Shown here piece by piece: positions 25,546 through 34,523 of a stretch of 64,000 nucleotides of DNA. The stretch is from PALSA-555 sp963731625. Its GTDB lineage: Bacteria > Actinomycetota > Acidimicrobiia > IMCC26256 > PALSA-555. Position 1 is the first letter of the stretch. The number at the start of each line of letters is the position of its first letter. Location of the stretch: positions 62,001-126,000 of the forward strand of contig CAVSWH010000021.1 of NCBI GenBank assembly GCA_963731625.1. The letters are read 5' to 3'. Under the pieces are notes generated by a model, which did not search any database, had not been told where the DNA came from, and was given only the letters and a program-made list of their open reading frames with translations. The position numbers were made by a program, and so were the translations under genes.

Positions 25546-25776
25546 GTGGCGCCCCCGGGCCCGCGGCTGCGGGCGATCTCGCCCCACGCCAGCCCCGAGG
25601 AGGTGGCGGCGATCGTCGCCGCGCTCACCGCGTGCACGCCCCCGCCCCGCCCCGCCCCGCCGGCCGATCTACTCGACGAGTGGGTGCGCACCGCCCGGCT
25701 GCGGGCCCACCGGGGCGGACTGCGCCGCGGCTCGTGGCGCCTGTCGGGCCGACGGCCCGGCCGCTCCCGGGCGTGA
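25546..25776 (+). CDS. Acyl-CoA carboxylase epsilon subunit
   Basis: A 76-residue protein that fits the small actinobacterial acyl-CoA carboxylase epsilon family: an N-terminal SPEEVAAIVAALTA helix and a C-terminal W-rich basic part (DEWVRTARLR, GSWRLSGR). These proteins bind and stabilise the carboxyltransferase core. GTG 25546 begins 2 bases after the beta-subunit stop, and its TGA overlaps the next GTG. The size makes it easy to miss. Confidence 0.75.
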   Translation: MAPPGPRLRAISPHASPEEVAAIVAALTACTPPPRPAPPADLLDEWVRTARLRAHRGGLRRGSWRLSGRRPGRSRA

Positions 25777-26897
25777 CCCCGACGCCCGCGTCGCCCGAGC
25801 TCATGAGCGTCGGGCCCGACGAGGTCGTCGTCACCTTCACCACCCTGCCCGGGGAGCGGGTCACGACGCGGGTCGGCTCGCACGAGGTCACCACCGTCGG
25901 CCCGCACCACGCGGCGCGGGTGACCGGCCTCGACCCCGACACCGAGTGCGCCCTCGAGGTCGAGGGCGCGGCGCCGGGCCGGTTCCTCCCCGCCAGTGTC
26001 CGCACCCTGGCGCGCCCGGCGGGCCGGCTGCTCGCGACGGTCGCGACCGCGAACGACACGCACCTCGGCGAGCGCCAGGCGGGGCTCACCGGGGACCCGG
26101 CCACCGACGCGATCGGCCCGATCCTCGAGTCGGCGCCCGGCGACCCGCCGTACCCCGAGACCATGAACCGCGCCGTGGTCGAGGAGATGCGCGCCCTCGA
26201 CCCCGACGCGGTGGTGGTGAAGGGCGACCTCACCGCCGTCGGCACCGACGCCGAGTACGCCGCGTTCCTCGCGGTGTACGGGGCCCTCGGCGACCGGATG
26301 CACCACGTGCGCGGCAACCACGACGCCCTGCTCGATCCGACCCTCGCCATCGAGGACGCGCCGTACGCGATCGACCTGCCCGGCGTCACGCTCGCCGTGC
26401 TCGACACGGTGATCCCGGGAACCGACGCCGGGCGGCTCCCACCCGACCAGGTGCAGTGGCTCGACGACCTCGCCGCCGAGCGCACCGGGCCGGTGCTCGT
26501 CTTCGGCCACCATCACTGCTGGAACGTCGAGCAGCCGGGCCCGCCCCCCGGCCCGTACTTCGGGATCCAGCCCGACGACAGCCGAGCGCTCGTCGCGGTG
26601 TTCGCCCGCCACGAGCACCTCGTCGGGTACTTCGCCGGCCACACCCACGCCAACCGGGTGCGGCGCTTCGCCGCCGCCCGCCGCGTCCCGTTCGCCGAGG
26701 TGGCCTGCACGAAGGACTATCCGGGCGCCTGGGCGGAGTACCGCATCTACGAGGGCGGCTACACCCAGGTGATGCGCCGCGTCCTCGAGCCGGCGGCGTT
26801 CGCCTGGGCCGAGCGCTGCCGATCGATGATCCAGGGCATCTACGGGGAGCTCGTCCTCGGCGGCCTCGAGCAACGCTGCTTCACCGAGCGCTTCTGA
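25773..26897 (+). CDS. Calcineurin-like metallophosphoesterase
   Basis: A 374-residue metallophosphoesterase. A fibronectin-type-III-like N-terminal domain (about 1-85) precedes the catalytic domain with motifs NDTHLGE, VVKGDLT, VRGNHDALLD, FGHHHCWN and FAGHTHANR. The first aspartate motif reads ND where SD or GD is usual. GTG 25773 overlaps the epsilon stop (GTGA); ATG 25803 is an alternative. There is no signal peptide, so it probably acts in the cytoplasm on a nucleotide or sugar phosphate; the substrate is unknown. Confidence 0.85.
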   Translation: MTPTPASPELMSVGPDEVVVTFTTLPGERVTTRVGSHEVTTVGPHHAARVTGLDPDTECALEVEGAAPGRFLPASVRTLARPAGRLLATVATANDTHLGERQAGLTGDPATDAIGPILESAPGDPPYPETMNRAVVEEMRALDPDAVVVKGDLTAVGTDAEYAAFLAVYGALGDRMHHVRGNHDALLDPTLAIEDAPYAIDLPGVTLAVLDTVIPGTDAGRLPPDQVQWLDDLAAERTGPVLVFGHHHCWNVEQPGPPPGPYFGIQPDDSRALVAVFARHEHLVGYFAGHTHANRVRRFAAARRVPFAEVACTKDYPGAWAEYRIYEGGYTQVMRRVLEPAAFAWAERCRSMIQGIYGELVLGGLEQRCFTERF

Positions 26898-26927
26898 GAT
26901 CGGCGCCCCGGGTATCTCAGGACGCGA

Positions 26928-27000
26928 CGCGTCCCGAGGAGGGTTCGGCGTAGAGACCCGGCCCGGCTGCCGGGCGCCCCAACGGCCTCCTCGGGACGCG
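26928..27000. repeat. Long inverted repeat with nested hairpin
   Basis: CGCGTCCCGAGGAGG (26928-26942) is exactly complementary to CCTCCTCGGGACGCG (26986-27000), giving a 15-pair stem. The 43-base loop holds a second hairpin, GCCCGGC-T-GCCGGGC. It lies after the phosphoesterase stop and just before a cluster of DnaA-box-like sites. It could be a terminator, part of a structured RNA, or a DNA cruciform. Confidence 0.6.
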
Positions 27001-27009
27001 GTGGCGTCA

Positions 27010-27074
27010 GTATCCACCAATCTCCACAGGTTTTCCACTTCGTGGGCCGGGTTCTCCACCGGGCCTGTGGACAA
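27010..27074. promoter_or_regulatory. Cluster of DnaA-box-like sites
   Basis: Five 9-mers resembling TTATCCACA occur in 65 bases. The best is TGTGGACAA at 27066-27074, the reverse complement of the actinobacterial box TTGTCCACA. The others each match 7 of 9: GTATCCACC (27010), ATCTCCACA (27020), TTTTCCACT (27031) and TTCTCCACC (27052). The segment is AT-richer than its surroundings. No dnaA or dnaN gene is in this window, so it may be a DnaA-titrating or regulatory site and not necessarily the origin. Confidence 0.5.
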
Positions 27075-27157
27075 CCGCCCGGGCGCCGCCCCTCGTCGGC
27101 GCCGAGCCGGATCGTGGAGCGCCGCGCGAGACTGCCCCTCGACAAAGGGGGACGGCC

Positions 27158-28972
27158 GTGGCCCAGGTCACGTCGGAGAAGGAGCTCGCGGCGAAAGTCG
27201 CGGGCTGGACCGTCGCCACCTGCTTCCGGGACACGGTCGCGGACCGGCCCGAGGCCCCGGCCCTGCGATGGCGCGACGGGGAAGCCTGGAAGAGCTGGAC
27301 CTGGGCGGAGTACGCCGACCGCGCCTGCCGGCTCGCCGCGGCCCTCAGCGAGCTCGGCGTCGTCCGGGGCGAGCGGGTCGTGCTCATGATGCGCAACCGG
27401 CCCGAGTTCCATGTCGCCGACGTGGCCACCCTCCTGGTCGGGGCGACCCCGGTGTCGATCTACAACTCGTCGGCGCCCGAGCAGATCCAGTACCTGGTCC
27501 GTCACTCGGGCGCGGTGGTCGCGATCGTCGAGGACGTCGACTACCTCGAGCGGCTCCTCAAGGTCCGGGACGAGCTGCCGTGCCTCGAGCACGTCGTCGT
27601 CATCGACGACGACGGGCGGGCCCCCGACGACGTGCCGCGCTTCGAGACGCTGTGCGGCGCGGCGCCGGTCGATCTCGACGCCGCGGCGGGCATCGCCCGG
27701 CCCGACGACCTCGCAACGGTCATCTACACCTCGGGCACGACCGGACCACCGAAGGGCGTGGTGCTCGACCACACCAACATCGTGTGGACCACCGAGAGCA
27801 TGCGGCTCGCGTTCACTCCGGTCGACCCCACCGGGTCGCGCACGGTGTCCTATCTCCCGATGGCCCACATCGCGGAGCGTCAGATGTCGCACTACCAGGG
27901 GATCGGCTTCGGCTACGAGGTCACGACGTGTCCCGAGCCGTCCTTGCTCGCGAGCTACCTGCCCGCGGCGCGACCGCAGATCATGTTCGCGGTGCCGCGC
28001 GTCTGGGAGAAGCTCCACGCGGGCGTGCTCGCGTTGGCCGCGAAGGACCCCGAGCAGCGCGCGACGCTCGACGCGGCCCTGGCCGTCGGCGAGCGCGAGC
28101 AGGCCTGCCGCGCGCGGGGCGAGGCCATGCCCCGCGACCTGGCCGCCGAGCACGCGGCGCACGCCCCGACCTTGGCCTTCGTGCGCCAAGTCCTCGGCTT
28201 GGACCAGCTCGTCGCAGCGATCAGCGGCGCGGCGCCGCTCCCCCGGGAGGTCCTCGTCTTCTTCCGCTCCCTCGGGGTCGAGTTCTCCGAGATCTACGGG
28301 CTCTCCGAGACGACCGGACCCCTCACCTGGGAGCCCTGGCGGGTGAAGCTCGGCACGGTCGGCCCGGCGATCCCGGGCGCCACCGTGCGCCTGGCCGAGG
28401 ACGGGGAGGTCCTCGCGGCGGGCGGCAACATCTTCCGCGGGTACCTGAACGATCCGGACCGCACAGCCGATGCCCTCGACACCGACCACTGGCTGCACTC
28501 CGGCGATATCGGCGAGCTCGACGCGGACGGTTACCTGCGCATCGTCGACCGCAAGAAGGAGTTGATCATCACCGCCGGCGGCAAGAACATCTCGCCCGCG
28601 AACCTTGAGGCGGCGCTGAAGTCGTCGCCCTTGATCGGCCAGGCCGCGGTGATCGGCGACGCCCGCCCCTTCATCTCGGCGCTCGTCGTCCTGGACCCCG
28701 AGGTCGCGCCCGCTTGGGCGAAGCAGCACGGCGTCGACACGCCGCTGCCCGACCTGGCGCGCGACCCGACCATCGTCGCCGAGATCGAGCGCGAGGTGGC
28801 GGGCGTGAACGAGCGCTTCAACCGCGTCGAGCAGATCAAGCGCGTCGCGGTGCTCGGCGAGGAGTGGCTCCCCGACTCCGAGGAGCTCACCCCGACGATG
28901 AAGCTCAAGCGCCGCGGCATCGCCGCGAAGTACGCCGACGAGATCGAGGACCTCTACCGCGTCCCGACGTAG
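27158..28972 (+). CDS. Long-chain acyl-CoA synthetase (FadD15-like)
   Basis: A 604-residue AMP-forming long-chain fatty acid CoA ligase. Motifs are YTSGTTGPPKGVVLDHTN (P-loop), YLPMAHIAERQ, YGLSETTGP, HSGDIGELDADGYLRIVDRKKE and the catalytic-lysine region LTPTMKLKRRGIAAKY. Length and TMKLKRR ending match actinobacterial FadD15-type ligases. The start GTG 27158 is about 85 bases after the DnaA-box-like cluster. It converges with the KimA-like gene, with no bases between the two stops. Confidence 0.92.
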   Translation: MAQVTSEKELAAKVAGWTVATCFRDTVADRPEAPALRWRDGEAWKSWTWAEYADRACRLAAALSELGVVRGERVVLMMRNRPEFHVADVATLLVGATPVSIYNSSAPEQIQYLVRHSGAVVAIVEDVDYLERLLKVRDELPCLEHVVVIDDDGRAPDDVPRFETLCGAAPVDLDAAAGIARPDDLATVIYTSGTTGPPKGVVLDHTNIVWTTESMRLAFTPVDPTGSRTVSYLPMAHIAERQMSHYQGIGFGYEVTTCPEPSLLASYLPAARPQIMFAVPRVWEKLHAGVLALAAKDPEQRATLDAALAVGEREQACRARGEAMPRDLAAEHAAHAPTLAFVRQVLGLDQLVAAISGAAPLPREVLVFFRSLGVEFSEIYGLSETTGPLTWEPWRVKLGTVGPAIPGATVRLAEDGEVLAAGGNIFRGYLNDPDRTADALDTDHWLHSGDIGELDADGYLRIVDRKKELIITAGGKNISPANLEAALKSSPLIGQAAVIGDARPFISALVVLDPEVAPAWAKQHGVDTPLPDLARDPTIVAEIEREVAGVNERFNRVEQIKRVAVLGEEWLPDSEELTPTMKLKRRGIAAKYADEIEDLYRVPT

Positions 28973-31377
28973 TTAGTGCTTGGACGCCTTCTTCGGCGTC
29001 GGATCGGGTGCGACCAGGAGCTGGTAGTCGGGGTTCAAGATGACGCGCTGCCCGGCGCGCGTGCCCACCATCCCGTCCACGACGATCCGCGCGCCAGGCT
29101 CGATGCCGGCGATCGAGCGCCGACCCAGGAAGACGACGGTGAGGCGTCCGGTGCCGTCGGTGATCGTGCACTCCAGGGTGGGTTGCCCGGCCCACGGCTG
29201 CACGCGGAGCGCGTGGACGCGCCCAGCGACGCGGACCCGCTCGCGCTCGTGGATCGACTCGATGGGCACGGCGCCCTCGACCGCGAGGCGGGGATCGGCC
29301 GCCGGGCCCGGCGGGTCGGTCGGCGGACGGCGCAGGGGGAGCCGGCGCCCGTTGCGGCGCGGCTTGCCCGTCGGTGCCGGGCGCCGCCGGCTCTGGCCGA
29401 GGTGGAACGGCACGATCGTCACGTTGGCGTGGGGCAGGTCGCTCAGTGGCGCGGCCATCGCGTCGGCGGTCCGGTCGTGCAGCAACCGGTGCCAGAAGCG
29501 GTTGTACTCGCGGCGCGGGAGCAGCACGGTCGCCTCGGTCTCCCCGTCGGCGACGACCTCGGCCACGACGTCGAGCGCGGCCCGGGCGAGCCGGCGGTCC
29601 GGGACCTCGAGCAGGTCGAGCGGCAGCCGGGCGAGCCCGAGCCGTCGCCAGGCCACGGCGAGGTCCTCGGTGCGGACCGGGTCGAGGTCGAAGTGCACGG
29701 CCCGGAGCTCGTCCGGCATCAGGGTCCGTGCGTACTGGATGGCGCGCGCCGCGGAGAGGTCGAGGCTGTCGACGAAGACGATCACGACGTGGCGGCGCAG
29801 GATCGGCGCCTCGGCCGCCTGCGGCGCGTTCTCCTCGAGCTCCTCGGCCTCCGCCTCGTACTGCTTGTTCAGCCGGGTCAGCCCGTACACCATGATCGGG
29901 ACGAGCAGGATGATCACCCAGGCGCCGAGGATCGCGCCCGCCGGCTTGAACTTCGTGACCGCGATGATCACGTCGACGATGAGGGACAGCAGCGCCCCGA
30001 TGGCGTTGATGCACAGCCCGACTCTCCAGCCCGGCTCCTTGAGCCGGATGTGGTGGCGGGCCATGCCGGCCTGCGAGAGCGTGAACGAGGTGAAGACCCC
30101 GATCGCGTAGAGCGGGATGAGCCGGTCCACCCGCGCGCCGGTGATGACCACGAGCACGGTCGCGGCGACGGCGAGGGCGATGATCCCGTTGGAGAACACC
30201 AGCCGGTGCCCGCGCTTGGTCAGCTGGCGGGGCATGAAGTTGTCGCCGGCGTGGAAGCTCGCCAGCCGGGGGAAGTCGGCGAAGGAGGTGTTGGCGGCGA
30301 GTACGAGGATCAGCATCGTGCCGGCCTGCAGGCAGTAGTAGAGGACGTTGCCGGCGGTCCCCGAGCCGAAGACGATCTTGCCGATCTGGGAGATGACGGT
30401 CGGCGTGCCCTTCGCGTACGGGGCGATGTGCATGTGCGCCGCGAGCAGCGACAGCCCGAGGAACATCACCCCGAGCGTCGAGCCCATGATCACGAGCGTC
30501 GTGCGGGCGTTCTTCCACTCCGGGACTCGGAAGGCGGGCACGCCGTTCGAGATTGCCTCGACACCGGTGACGGCCGCGCCGCCCGACGCGAACGCGCGCA
30601 GCACGATGAAGAGGGTGGCGCCGGCGAGCAAGCCGCTCCCCCTGTCCCGACGGGTACGAGGCCGGCATGGTGGAGCGACTGCACCGGGAGATCGCCCGCC
30701 AGCAGCTTGCCGATCCCGATGCCGAGCAGGGCGACCATGCTGCCGATGAAGAAGTAGGTCGGCAGGGCGAACATCCGCCCCGATTCCCGCACGCCGCGCA
30801 GGTTGCCGAACGCGATGAACGCGATGAAGAACACCGAGATCGGCACCGCATACGGCGTGAGACCCGACGCCACCGACGTGAGCGCCGCGGTGCCCGCCGA
30901 GACGGACACGGCGACGGTCAGGACGTAGTCGGTGAGCAGCGCGACACCGGCGACCTGCGCGGGCAGCAGACCGAAGTTGTCGCGCGTGACGATGTACGCG
31001 CCGCCGGCGCTCGGGTACGCCTTGATCGTCTGGCGGTACGAGAGGATCAGGAACGCGAGGACGACGAGCAGCGCGATGGTGATCGGCATCACGAGCGCGA
31101 ACGCCGCGACGCCGACGTAGGGCACGAGGTGCGCCAGGATCTCTTCGGTGCCGTACGCGACCGACGAGAGGTTGTCCGACGCGAACACCGCGAGCGCCGT
31201 GGGCTTGCCGAGTCGCTCGTGTACGAGCGCCTCGGTGTTGAGCGGCGGGCCGAGCACGCGGTTCTTGACCCGGTAGCCGCGTGACTCCGGCAGCTCGACG
31301 TTCGGCGCGGGCGGCGACGCGTCCGGTGCAGCCGTCGGCGGCGGCGGCGAGGTTCGAAGATCGGGCTCGGTCTGCAT
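28973..31377 (-). pseudogene. KimA-like APC potassium transporter fused to OB-fold domain, single frameshift
   Basis: Read with one correction this is an ~800-residue protein. The N-terminal part (31377 down to about 30645) has the KimA/APC signatures SDNLSSVAYGTEEIL, LSYRQTIKAYPSAGGAYIV and DYVLTVAVSVSAGT; the next frame continues with LRAFASGGAAVTGVEAISN and VLAANTSFADFPRL. One extra G in a run of five (30638-30642) restores GTGGSGLLAGATLF across the joint, so this may be a sequencing error or a real mutation. A cytosolic domain and then an OB-fold (ERVRVAGRVHALRVQPW, CTITDGTGRLTVVFLG) end the protein. Role inferred: potassium uptake next to TrkA proteins. Confidence 0.75.
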
Positions 31378-31471
31378 CGGGCTCCGGAGGCCGGTCGAAC
31401 GGCGTCGCGCCGGGTAAGCGACACCTTATGCCTGGGGGCGATCGGTGTCTCGGCTGTGTCAGGATCCGACC

Positions 31472-32140
31472 GTGCACGTGATCGTCGTCGGATGCGGGCG
31501 GGTGGGCGCCGAGCTCGCCGTCGGCTTGGACCACGGCGGCCACGACGTCGCGGTCATCGACAAGCGCAGCGAGGCGTTCCGTCGCCTCCCGTCGGACTTC
31601 TCCGGGCGCACAGTGCACGGGTTCGGCTTCGACCGCGACCACCTCGAGGCGGCCGGTGTGCACCAGGCGCAGGCGCTCGCCGCGGTGACCAGCGGCGACA
31701 ACTCCAACATCCTCGCGGCCCGGATCGCCCGGGAGACCTACGAGATCCCGCGCGTCGTCGCCCGGATCTACGACCCCCGGCGCGCCGTGATCTACCAGCG
31801 CCTCGGGATCGCGACCGTCGCGACCGTCACATGGACGACAGATCAGGTGATGCGCCGGCTGTTCGAGGACGAGAGCGTGACCGAGTGGTCCGAGCCGAGC
31901 GGCCAGGTGGTGCTCGTCGAGCGCGCCCTGCCCGCGGCGTGGGCGGGCCACACGCTGGCCCCGCTGGCGGACGACGAGCGGTTCCGGCTCGTGTCCGTCA
32001 CCCGCGCTGGCCAGGCGACGCTGGCCGTCCCCGGCCTTGTCGGGCAGGAGGGCGACGTGCTGCACGTGGCGGTGCGCAAAACCGACCTCGACGCGCTGGC
32101 CCTCGCCCTCGCGGCGCCGCCTGGGACGGCGGGGCACTGA
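31472..32140 (+). CDS. TrkA family potassium uptake protein (first of pair)
   Basis: A 222-residue TrkA/KTN protein. The Rossmann NAD-binding domain opens with HVIVVGCGRVGAELA and continues SGDNSNILAARIARE; a RCK_C (TrkA-C) domain follows from about residue 140. Such proteins gate potassium transporters in response to nucleotides. GTG 31472 is 6 bases after CAGGAT with no ribosome-binding site. It is divergent from the KimA-like gene and followed after one base by a second TrkA gene, as in many actinobacteria. Confidence 0.9.
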   Translation: MHVIVVGCGRVGAELAVGLDHGGHDVAVIDKRSEAFRRLPSDFSGRTVHGFGFDRDHLEAAGVHQAQALAAVTSGDNSNILAARIARETYEIPRVVARIYDPRRAVIYQRLGIATVATVTWTTDQVMRRLFEDESVTEWSEPSGQVVLVERALPAAWAGHTLAPLADDERFRLVSVTRAGQATLAVPGLVGQEGDVLHVAVRKTDLDALALALAAPPGTAGH

Positions 32141-32141
32141 C

Positions 32142-32804
32142 GTGAAGGTCGCGATCGCGGGTGCGGGCAACGTCGGGACCTACATCGCGGGCGATCTCCA
32201 CGACGCGGGTCACGAGGTCCTGCTGCTGGACAAGAGCCAGGACCTGGTGCAGCGGCTGCGTGGCTCGCTGCCCGTCGAGTACTTCGTCGGCGACGCCTGC
32301 GAGGTCGCGTCGCTGCACACCGCCGGCGTCGACGGCGTCGACGTGATGGTCGCGGCGACCGGCGACGACGAGGACAACCTGGTGATCTCGTTGCTGGCCA
32401 AGCAGGAGTTCGCGGTGCCCCGGGTCGTGGCGCGGGTCAACCACCCGAAGAACCAGTGGCTGTTCAACGAGACCTGGGGCGTGGACGTGTCCGTCTCGAC
32501 CCCCCATCTGCTCAGCGCGTTGGTGGAGGAGGCGGTGTCCGTCGGCTCGCTCGTGCGCCTGCTTCAGTTCGAGGGCGGCCAGGCGCGCCTCGTCGAGGTC
32601 ACCCTCGCCGACAACTCGCCCGCGGCGGGGCACACGATCGCCGAGCTGCAGATCCCCCGCGACGCCGTGGTGGTGGCCGTCGTCCGGACCGGCCACGTCG
32701 TCGTGCCGCGCGGCGACACGACGGTCGCCGTCGGCGACGAGGTCCTCGCGCTCGTCACCCCCGAGTCCGAGGATGCCCTCCGGGCGCTGCTCATCGGCGC
32801 CTAA
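32142..32804 (+). CDS. TrkA family potassium uptake protein (second of pair)
   Basis: A 220-residue TrkA protein with the NAD-binding start VAIAGAGNVGTYIAGDL and TGDDEDNLVISLLAKQ, then a TrkA-C domain around residues 135-215. The GTG at 32142 lies one base after the stop of the first TrkA gene. The two probably form one regulatory unit for the neighbouring KimA-like transporter or a Trk channel encoded elsewhere. Confidence 0.9.
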   Translation: MKVAIAGAGNVGTYIAGDLHDAGHEVLLLDKSQDLVQRLRGSLPVEYFVGDACEVASLHTAGVDGVDVMVAATGDDEDNLVISLLAKQEFAVPRVVARVNHPKNQWLFNETWGVDVSVSTPHLLSALVEEAVSVGSLVRLLQFEGGQARLVEVTLADNSPAAGHTIAELQIPRDAVVVAVVRTGHVVVPRGDTTVAVGDEVLALVTPESEDALRALLIGA

Positions 32805-32912
32805 GACCGCCGGGACGATCCGACCGTCCGGCGCCGACGCGCCACGCTGTGGTTACGATCCGCGCGAGTCGGTGGGGCGCACCCGCCGGCCGAGAGAGAA
32901 GGCCGAGCGGCG

Positions 32913-33683
32913 GTGGAGGACGAACCGGACCGCACCTCGTCGAGTGACCACGTCCCGGTCTCGGCGCTCGTCGTCGCGGTCGCCGGTCCGATCGCCGTCG
33001 CCGTCGCGATCCTCCCGTTCCGCGCCGATCTGCGGACCTCGAACGTCGCGCTGATCCTCGTCCTCGCCGTCCTCGTGGCGGCGATCATGGGCGGTCGACT
33101 CGGCGGGGCGCTGGCGGCGATCTCGGCCGCGGTGTCACTCGACTTCCTCTTCACCCGGCCCTACTACTCGTTCTCGATCAGCGGCGGCGGCGACGTGCAG
33201 ACCGTCGCCCTCCTCCTCGTCGTCGGGCTCGTGGTCGGCGAGATCGTCGCTCGGAGCCGACGGAGCCACGCCGTCGCCCGACGGCGCTCGCGGGAGGCCG
33301 AGCAGCTCCGGCACCTCGCGGAGCTCGCCGCCGGTGGCGAGTCGCCGGGTCGTCTCGTCGCGCTGGTGCAGAACGAGCTCACGACCATCCTGGATCTCAA
33401 GAGCTGCCGGTTCGAGCGGCCACCGTTCCGCACTGCGCTGCCGCAGCTGCGCCACCGCGGCGTGCGGGTCGACGCCGGCAAGCCCGACGGTGACGGCCTC
33501 AACAGCCAGCTCGAGCTGCCGGTGCGCGGCGGGGGAAAGGTGCTCGGCCGGTTCGTGCTCACCATGCCGGCCGACGGGACCGGTATCCGGCTCCCGGCCG
33601 AGAGCCGCGAGCTCGCCGTGTCGCTCGCCGAGCAGCTGGGGGCCGCGCTCGCGAAGCCGGGCGGCGGCGCGCCTGCGCCCTGA
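32913..33683 (+). CDS. DUF4118 membrane protein (KdpD-like sensor region without kinase)
   Basis: A 256-residue protein with four membrane helices matching DUF4118 (GGRLGGALAAISAAVSLDFLFTRPYYSF is the diagnostic stretch, cut here by the membrane), then a GAF-like domain from about residue 135. DUF4118 is the transmembrane sensor part of KdpD, but no histidine-kinase core follows. It stands after the TrkA pair and before a fragment of a KdpE-like regulator, so it may be left from, or derived from, a Kdp-type sensor. Confidence 0.8.
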   Translation: MEDEPDRTSSSDHVPVSALVVAVAGPIAVAVAILPFRADLRTSNVALILVLAVLVAAIMGGRLGGALAAISAAVSLDFLFTRPYYSFSISGGGDVQTVALLLVVGLVVGEIVARSRRSHAVARRRSREAEQLRHLAELAAGGESPGRLVALVQNELTTILDLKSCRFERPPFRTALPQLRHRGVRVDAGKPDGDGLNSQLELPVRGGGKVLGRFVLTMPADGTGIRLPAESRELAVSLAEQLGAALAKPGGGAPAP

Positions 33684-33687
33684 GCGC

Positions 33688-33808
33688 TCAGGCCTCGTGC
33701 GTGTCGATCCAGCGGTAGGAGTCCCGGCTCGGTGAAGATGAGCCGCGGGTTGGCGGCGTCGTCGTCCGACTTGGGCCGCAGGCCCACCGGGGTTCGCCAG
33801 GGGACGTG
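33688..33808 (-). pseudogene. Fragment of an OmpR/KdpE-type response regulator
   Basis: The reverse strand encodes LRPKSDDDAANPRLIFTEPG, and one frame over SYRWIDTHEA followed by a stop. Joined, this matches the end of the winged-helix domain of OmpR/KdpE regulators (LRRKL..DD..NPRLIFTEPGVGYRW). Only the last ~40 residues remain and a frameshift interrupts them. It sits beside the DUF4118 KdpD-like gene, which suggests a lost Kdp-type two-component system. Confidence 0.55.
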
Positions 33809-33898
33809 TCGTCGACCTCCGGTCGCCCGAGGACCGAGGGCAGCGCGCGGGCCCGGCAGCAGCGTCCGGACCGCGGCGCGGACCATCGCCCCTCGCGG

Positions 33899-34336
33899 TT
33901 AGGGCGTGGGCGGCGCACCCTCGCGCTCGAGCCGGTCCTGGACTGACGCCGGGACGTGCACGTGCCACCCGTCGCGGGCGAGCTCGTCACGCGTGACCGT
34001 CAGCGTGCCCCCGGCGCGGCCCTGGCCGGTGAAGCGGAAGGTCCACGTGGAGCCCTCGTCGAGCACCTCTGCCTGGACGGTCGCGGTGTTCGGACCGGCG
34101 ACGGTCACGCTCGTCCACCCGCCACGGGTCGCTCCGGACGCGTCGACGAAAAGCGCGTACGGAGTCGGGTTCTCGATCGTCAACGTGACGAACGTCGGTC
34201 CCGCGAAGAGCAGCTGAACCGCGACGAGGCTGAGGACCAGCACGACGACCGCCACGATCCGGTTCCACGGCAGCGCCCGCAAGTCGAGCCGTGGTCGGCT
34301 GACGGGCGCTCGCGCCTCGGCTGTGCGGGAGCTCAT
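33899..34336 (-). CDS. Single-pass membrane protein of unknown function
   Basis: A 145-residue protein with a cytoplasmic basic N-terminus, one transmembrane helix (about residues 27-46, IVAVVVLVLSLVAVQLLF) and an external beta-rich domain with FVTLTIENPTPYALFVDASG and TWTFRFTGQGRAGG. I do not recognise a family. It starts at ATG 34336. It lies among decayed gene fragments but its own frame is intact. Confidence 0.6.
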   Translation of the reverse strand: MSSRTAEARAPVSRPRLDLRALPWNRIVAVVVLVLSLVAVQLLFAGPTFVTLTIENPTPYALFVDASGATRGGWTSVTVAGPNTATVQAEVLDEGSTWTFRFTGQGRAGGTLTVTRDELARDGWHVHVPASVQDRLEREGAPPTP

Positions 34337-34523
34337 CGCGGCTGCCTTCGTCCGACGAAGTGTCAGACATCCGTCAGGTGCGTGCGGTGCTGTCCGCGGA
34401 CGCTACCGGCGCGGGGCGGATCCAAAGCCCGCGAGCAGGGGCGGCGGCGGCGACGCAGGCCCGGCAGCGCAAGGGTGCACGGCTCGGCAGGATGGCGACG
34501 CCGTGGCGGGGGCTGGCGCGAGC

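Noticed and set aside
26898..27157. Replication origin
   Set aside because: DnaA-box-like sites cluster here, but no dnaA, dnaN or gyrase gene is near and no unwinding element is evident. Reported only as a cluster of sites.
28905..30851. A 648-residue reverse frame overlapping the KimA-like gene
   Set aside because: Composition is Arg-rich shadow sequence; the transporter motifs lie in the other two frames joined at the G-run.
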